This document shows, piece after piece, positions 58,725 to 64,000 of a stretch of DNA of 64,000 nucleotides. Below the pieces are notes generated by a model. That model ran no database searches and was not told where the DNA came from. It saw only the letters and a list, made by a program, of their open reading frames with translations. The stretch spans positions 21,351,874 to 21,415,873 of the forward strand of contig OZ010795.1 of NCBI GenBank assembly GCA_963932465.1. The letters are read 5' to 3'. Within the stretch, counting starts at the first letter, position 1, and each line of letters opens with the position of its first letter. The position numbers and the translations under genes are program-made. The DNA comes from Maratus speciosus. Its lineage: Eukaryota; Arthropoda; Arachnida; Araneae; Salticidae.

Positions 58725-60356
58725 CATCGAATGTAACGCCTCTCGTTGAACGTAATGCTTTTGTAAAATTTTATACTTGTCTCCCCGATTTTCAAACTAG
58801 GTCAAAACCACTCTTTTTCTCGAGAAGTATTGAAACATTTTCCTTCATTACTTTCTTCTATCTTCAATAGAAGTAAGTATTGTAATCGAAAGTTTTTTCC
58901 ACTTCCGGTTTTCGACGGATTTACACGTTTTAGGGATCAGAGATCCCCCAAAAAATGTTTATAGAAAATGTCTGTCTGTCCGTGTGTCCGTGTGTGCGTC
59001 TGTCTGTCGCCATTGTACCATCAAAAAGTGTGTGAAGTTAGGCATAGAATTGAACCAAATTTTTATTTTAAGTTTTTGGCTATCGCAAGTAAGCCCTCCC
59101 TGAATTTGGAAAAATATCGCCGGTAGGGGGCGCTGTAATAGCGATTTTTGTGTGATTTTTAATATTGTACCATCGAAAAGTGTATGACGTTATGCATAGA
59201 ATTGAACCAAATTTTTATTTTAAGTTTTTGGCTATGGCAAGCAGGTCTTCCCTGAATTTTGAAAAAATTCGTCTTTAGGGGGCGCTGTAATAACGATTTT
59301 TGTGCGATTTTGAATATTGTACCATGCAAAAGTATATGAAGTTATGCATAGAATTGAACCAAATTTTTATTTTAAGTTTATGGGTATGGCAAGCAGGTCT
59401 TCCCTGAATTTTGAAAAAATTCGTCTTTAGGGGGCGCTGTAATAGCAATTTTTGTGCGATTTTGAATATTGTACCATCCAAAAGTATATGAAGTTATGCA
59501 TAGAATTGGACCAAATTTTTATTTTAAGTTTTTGGCTATGGCAAGCAGGTCCTCCCTGAATTTTGAAAAAATTTGCCGGTAGGCGGCGCTGAAATAGCGA
59601 TTTTTGTGCGATTTTGAATATTGTACCATCCAAAAGTGTATGAAGTTATGCATAGCATTGAACAAAATTTTTTGTGTTTGTTTTTGGTCATGGCACGAAG
59701 GTCCTACCTAAATTTGGAAAATTTCTGCCATTTGTACCATTTTCATTATTGTACCATCGAAAACTGTATGAAGTTATACATATAATTGAACCAAACTTTT
59801 TGTGTATGTTTCTGGCTATGGCAAGCAAGTCCTCCCTGAACTTGAAAAAATTCCGCCAAAAAAGGGCGGTATAATTGCGATCTTTGTGCCATTTTCATCA
59901 TTGTACCATCGAACAGTGTATAAAATTATGCATACAATTGAATCAAAATTTTTGTGCATGTTTTTTGCTTTGGCCAACAGGTCCTCCTTTAATTTAGAAA
60001 TATTGTGCGGTAAAGGGGCTTTGTGACAGCGTTTTTTGTATACTTTTTTGATTTTTTGTAGTTCTAGTGTGCATCGGCGGCTCGTGCAACGGCGGGAACT
60101 CGTTTCCTGCTAAGCCGGCTATTCACAAACACCTGATAACAACAGAATAAGGAAAAATTAATAATTTTAACAAATATAATATCGATTAACTCGTTTTTAG
60201 TCCGTTTCATTGACTGGAGCAGAAATTTAAGATGAAAATCAAAGTTATTATAGTATTGAACTAATAATATTGAAGTATTAACATGTGTTGTAACTAGGTT
60301 TTGAAATATTAAGATGTATAAGATAGAAGAAAGTTTTGGGATTGGCACATCCAACT
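58725..60356. mobile_element. Composite repeat element with a 152 bp tandem array
   Basis: A left part (58725-58860) recurs at 60520-60630. Then come TTTTCGACGGATTTACACG and TCTGTCTGTCCGTGTG (58910-59005), followed by the tandem array from 59012. A unique right part (60064-60356) ends GGGATTGGCACATCCAAC. The right part plus about three array units recur at 45396-45990, so the end at 60356 is a real element boundary. Confidence 0.65.
59012..60050. repeat. 152 bp tandem array, seven units
   Basis: ATTGTACCAT starts lie at 59012, 59164, 59316, 59468, 59620, 59748 and 59900: four steps of exactly 152, one of 128, one of 152. Units carry ATAGAATTGAACCAAATTTT, TGGCTATGGCAAGCAGGTC and GGGGGCGCTGTAATAGCGAT. 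Open frames of about 68 codons on either strand are shadows. Confidence 0.9.
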
Positions 60357-60360
60357 AGTT

Positions 60361-60800
60361 TTTAATTTAAATGAAGGAATGAATGCTTAAAAAAGTTTCA
60401 TTTTTCATTACTAATCCATTTATTAAAAAAAATACTGCAAAAAAATATTTTTTTAATAAATTCATTTTCTTGTCCTTTTTAGCAAGCCTAAAAAAACAGT
60501 AAATCTTTCATACTCGAATTTCATACTCTCGTTGAACATAATGCTTTTGTAAAATTTTATACTTGTCTTCCCGATTTTCAAACTAGGCCACTCTTTTTCT
60601 CGGGAAGTATTGGAACATTTTCCTTCATTTTAAATTTAAATGAAGGAATGAATGCTTAAAAAAGTTTCATTTTTCATTACTAATCCATTTATTAAAAATA
60701 AATACAGCAAAAATATATTTTTTTTAATAAATTCATTTTCTTGTGCTTTTTACCAAGCATAAAAAAACTGTAAATCTTTCATACTCGAATTCGCGGCTCA
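60361..60800. repeat. Direct repeat pair, ~270 bp apart
   Basis: The segment beginning AATTTAAATGAAGGAATGAA (60364 and 60632) is repeated, including AAGTTTCATTTTTCATTACT, TAAATTCATTTTCTTGT and AAATCTTTCATACTCGAATT. Between the copies lies the piece shared with 58725-58860. Confidence 0.8.
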
Positions 60801-62415
60801 CGCTAAATGAATCTATTGTAACTGGAATTTTTGGGCGAATCATAAAATGCAGTCAAAAGATGCGGCGGCGGTAATTTCAAGATAAACATTGAATGCTTAT
60901 AAAAAAGAATTTTTTAAAAACTATGTTTATTTTATTTTATTTTCATTCACTGTGGTTTTTATATAAAATAATCACTTGCATTTTCGTAACATTGTTTTTT
61001 GATTTTCATGTCAACTATTTTGGTCACTTTATCATCAAAAAGGTATTTTACACTACAGGAAGCGACATCATGTGTTGCTTGTGGTTTTCTCAAAAATCCC
61101 TTTTACTGTTGTGCCAGTATCTATCAAATTTTTCAAAAAAAAAAAAAATACCGTGTATTAATGATATAGAAATGTACTTCCACGCTAGGTTTCAACACTT
61201 AAATGTTACATTTATGCTCTGGAATTGCTTTTTCATAATATTCCAGCATTTTAAATGTGTTTATGAATTCGTTTTGTCTCTCCGTGTGTCTGCCATCTGT
61301 TCGTGCTCTAACTCACCTAAATATTGTCCGGTTGCCATGAAATAGATACATGTTATTGGCATTTACGATGTAATAACTGTATTGAAAACGAAGTGTGTAA
61401 TATTAAAAGTACGTTTCCAAGGACCCTCAAACCGTTACATTGCGGTCTATGGAAAAAATCGTTTGTGGTGTATTTTAATGATAATACAAAATTTTAAAAA
61501 TATTGAAATTGATATATACTACTGAGTGGTACTGCAAGGCACTAAATGATGTTAATGTGCATATAATTTATCATATTACGCGTTTTAAATTTTATTATTT
61601 TTATTTTTTATATTACTATTACTTGGTGTTCATAAATTCAAAGGATTAATTTAAGGGCTGCACGAGACATGTCGAATACATTTCAGTTTATTGGAGAAAT
61701 ATCTGAAGGGAAAATTTCAACTGTGCTATGCGTTTAACTAGACTAACTTTTAACATACGATGTACGTGAAACATACAAATTTATAGATCATATGCCGACG
61801 TTCACAAAGAAATTGAGATATTTTCCCAACTATTGATGCTAATTGCAGAAATTTGTTTTTTCAAAATGCATTATGCGTTTTCCCAATTGTTTATTTAGAC
61901 ATCATTAACCATAAGAAACTGAAATTTTATTGCAGTGTTTCATAAGCTATGCTGGACGAATGATTTTTCATTCTTGTTTTTTTTTTCTATTTTTACCAAG
62001 TTTCTTCTATTACGATTTTACTTTGATTTCTGTATCACTTTATTTGAATCTTTATATCTACTTTATCAGGCGATTTTCGATTTCCTTTTTTTTCCCTCCT
62101 TACTTATTTAAAAACAATGTATGTATATGCATTACTCTCTACTTACAATAATAAACATACATTTCCACTAACAATTCAAAATATATGTAAATGGAGCAAA
62201 AACTGCAGCCATTTTTTAAACTCATTTCTTCTTTTTGTACTTGTTATAAACATAAACACAGTACGATTTAAAAAAAAAAAAAGTTTGAAAAATCATAAAA
62301 GTTAACGACACTTAAAAATAGCACAGATCATTATAGTAAAAGGAATTCGTCCGATATGAAAAAGAAAATTACAAGAATAATTATAGGAGATGAGTTATAT
62401 CTTTAATCATATGAA
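60801..62415. other. AT-rich sequence, no gene supported
   Basis: The longest frame (60893-61345, plus, 150 codons) is Phe/Ile/Tyr-rich with a Lys run and no recognisable family, so it is not called. It might merit a transcript check. Confidence 0.4.
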
Positions 62416-62416
62416 A

Positions 62417-62417
<1 letters not shown>

Positions 62418-62462
<45 letters not shown>

Positions 62463-63435
62463 CAAGAACCGACTGCATAAAAAAAGAAAAAAAATAGCAA
62501 TTTATCAAATTACAACGACCATTTGGAAAACGATTTTTTTGAAGACTAAAATTTAAGACGGAGTTGGTTGATCGCACGGAGTTGATCCTACATTACGTAC
62601 GCCATGAATTAAACATTAATAGTGTTATTACACGTAAAAATTGCAAGCCAAAAATATCGCCTGCGACCCGTCAGATTTCATGAAACTTAAGTATTATCCA
62701 CCTGAAACTTACGTAAATATCCATGCATTTCATTGGCTGTTCGGGAAAAGGCTTTTCCATCGTCAGATTTCAAAGAAATCTGACGGCCAATTTTAAATGA
62801 AATTTCATTCTTAAACTTCTAAACATCCGACACTATTACTTTTTACACCGTCGGATAGAAAAAAAATGTACTTTTAAATGCAATTTGTATGAAAGCTGTA
62901 TCTCCATTTGTTTCTGAGTTATTATTTTTTTTTGTAGTTTTTATTACTTTTTTGTCATAGTGGCAACAGAAGGTATCGATCGTTGTTGAAATTAAAGGGA
63001 AATACAGATTACTGTATAGACCCATCATAAAACGAATAAAATGCGGATTAAACCAATGAAAACCTTCAGATATTCTTTTAATTTCCCATCCTGATGAGAA
63101 CAATAACCATTTTTCCAAATGGTTAATAATTTTTTTCACCGCTCATAAGATTTGAATGTGCCAGATTTTTATTATTGAGAGTACACAGAAAAATATAAAA
63201 CCTTTTTTTTTTTTTTTCAAGAACTGATTGCATAAAAAAGTCATTTTTTACACCGCTCATAAGATTCGAATGTAACACATTTTTATTATTGAGAATGCAC
63301 ACAAAAATATGAAACTTTTTTTTTCCAAGATCTAACTGCATAAAACAATCATTTTTTTCATCGCTCATAAGATTTGAATGTGACACATTTTTATTATTGA
63401 CAGTGCACAGAAAAATATTAAAATGATACATTTTT
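62418..63435. repeat. ~110 bp tandem array, interrupted by an LTR copy
   Basis: Units read ACCGCTCATAAGATTTGAAT, ACATTTTTATTATTGA, GTGCACAGAAAAATAT, a T-run, then TCAAGAACTGATTGCATAAA. Three lie at about 63128, 63241 and 63348, and the end of another at 62418-62485. That one contains a T-homopolymer of more than 40. The array encloses the LTR-like segment 62500-63125. Confidence 0.75.
62500..63125 (-). mobile_element. Solo-LTR-like copy of the BEL/Pao LTR
   Basis: Similar throughout to 42205-42835, with the same orientation and the conserved CGTCAGATTTC / GAAATCTGACG hairpin (62762-62786). No internal retrotransposon sequence adjoins. It may carry ~20 bases beyond the LTR edge (TTAACCATTTGG), so its exact borders are uncertain. 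Confidence 0.7.
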
Positions 63436-64000
63436 TCTGAAATAGTTTTATATCACCAAAAGAATCACATCAATTTGAATAGTATTTTAAGGAAAGAAAC
63501 GAATTAGAATTTAAATAGTGGAGAATAAATGAAATATTAGGACATAAAAGCACAAGAAAAAGAATCCTGCATAAAGCATAGATTATGAATCACTTTCTAC
63601 TCTTACAGAATACTGTAACAGAACTTCACTAACTAATAAAATGAAAGAAGATATCTTAAGAAAACAATTTTGAGAACTCAAACCTGAAAATGTACTTTCA
63701 AAAATAATCATGCATAAACGTGAATGTACCCAGTATTTTTCAAAACCTTGTACATGAATTTATTTATATTCAATAAATGTCTGTTAGTTACTATCGTGTA
63801 AGATGTCTTAAGTAAAAATTTTAGAATGTGCATAAAACTCTAAATATGCTTATAAAAAATAACCAAGTACAGATTGCAATGTATCCAGTTCTTTGGTAAT
63901 TCCTGTATATGAATTAATTTATTTTCAGCAAACTCTCATTATACTAAATATAGTTCAGCTGGAAAATGCATAATTCCATTATAAAACAACCTCAAAAAAT
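63436..64000. other. AT-rich sequence, no gene seen
   Basis: Two weakly similar blocks (63720-63780 and 63870-63930, each with GTA(T)CCAGT and TGAATT(A)ATTTAT) suggest a decayed repeat of ~150 bp. The end resembles 56925-57000. Confidence 0.35.

Noticed and set aside
59275..60026. Repeated short frames on both strands
   Set aside because: Products of the 152 bp array.
60893..61345. 150-codon plus frame as a membrane protein
   Set aside because: Phe/Ile/Tyr-rich as expected from AT-rich DNA, no family features; hydrophobic runs alone are not evidence.
42205..63125. The two LTR copies as the ends of one BEL/Pao element
   Set aside because: Orientation would allow it, but 17 kb of unrelated sequence with an IR pseudogene lies between and no gag or protease is seen; solo LTR is simpler.
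63123..63431. Minus-strand frame of 102 codons with three ~37-residue repeats (NNKN..HSNLMS)
   Set aside because: The protein repeat follows the ~110 bp DNA repeat; frames stay open only because the period is near a multiple of three.

Overview
The window is an AT-rich, intron-era eukaryotic genomic segment with very low gene density. The best-resolved genes belong to the divergent ionotropic-receptor (IR) chemoreceptor family that is expanded in chelicerates. The signature is a short S1 half, a FGIFQ..S..VW first membrane segment, a FCCKELL..F.HRIM.SG block in S2 and a last membrane segment before a Lys/Arg-rich tail. Together with BEL/Pao, pogo-, mariner-, hAT- and piggyBac-like relics this suggests an arachnid, most likely a spider. 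I did not identify a species.

Layout. 1-2929: an IR pseudogene on the minus strand, running off the left edge and split by a 1.85 kb pogo-like DNA transposon (62-1907). 3021-4482: a large palindromic foldback element. 5685-5844: a hairpin MITE. 9838-11139: the only intact receptor gene, 433 residues and a single open frame. 12107-12831 and 20306-21055: two TTAA-flanked (piggyBac-like) MITEs. 15085-17150: a duplicated block, each half starting with a degenerate ~30 bp repeat. 18060-18150: a tRNA-like promoter unit. 22465-22620: a possible phase-0 internal exon of an unknown gene. 24920-28054: a foldback element carrying six ~330 bp units. 28469-40285: two nested long-range inverted repeats enclosing minisatellites, hAT MITEs and a disrupted unknown coding segment (37812-38072, minus). 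42200-45396: a decayed BEL/Pao retrotransposon (minus strand). 48329-48542: the tail of a mariner-like transposase. 51030-53116: a second IR pseudogene cut by two inverted copies of one MITE. 54700-60800: dispersed and tandem repeats. 62500-63125: a solo-LTR-like copy of the BEL/Pao LTR sitting in a ~110 bp tandem array.

How it fits together. The window records birth and death of a small IR cluster: one intact copy and two pseudogenes, with homologous 5' flanks about 0.9 kb long. Three separate TA-target transposon insertions lie inside the two pseudogenes, and removing each insertion in silico restores the receptor reading frame at that point. No bacterial-type operon, CRISPR array or rRNA is present. 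Most remaining sequence is repeat-derived. Membership of named transposon superfamilies is argued from termini, target duplications and short protein motifs read by eye; no database search was possible.
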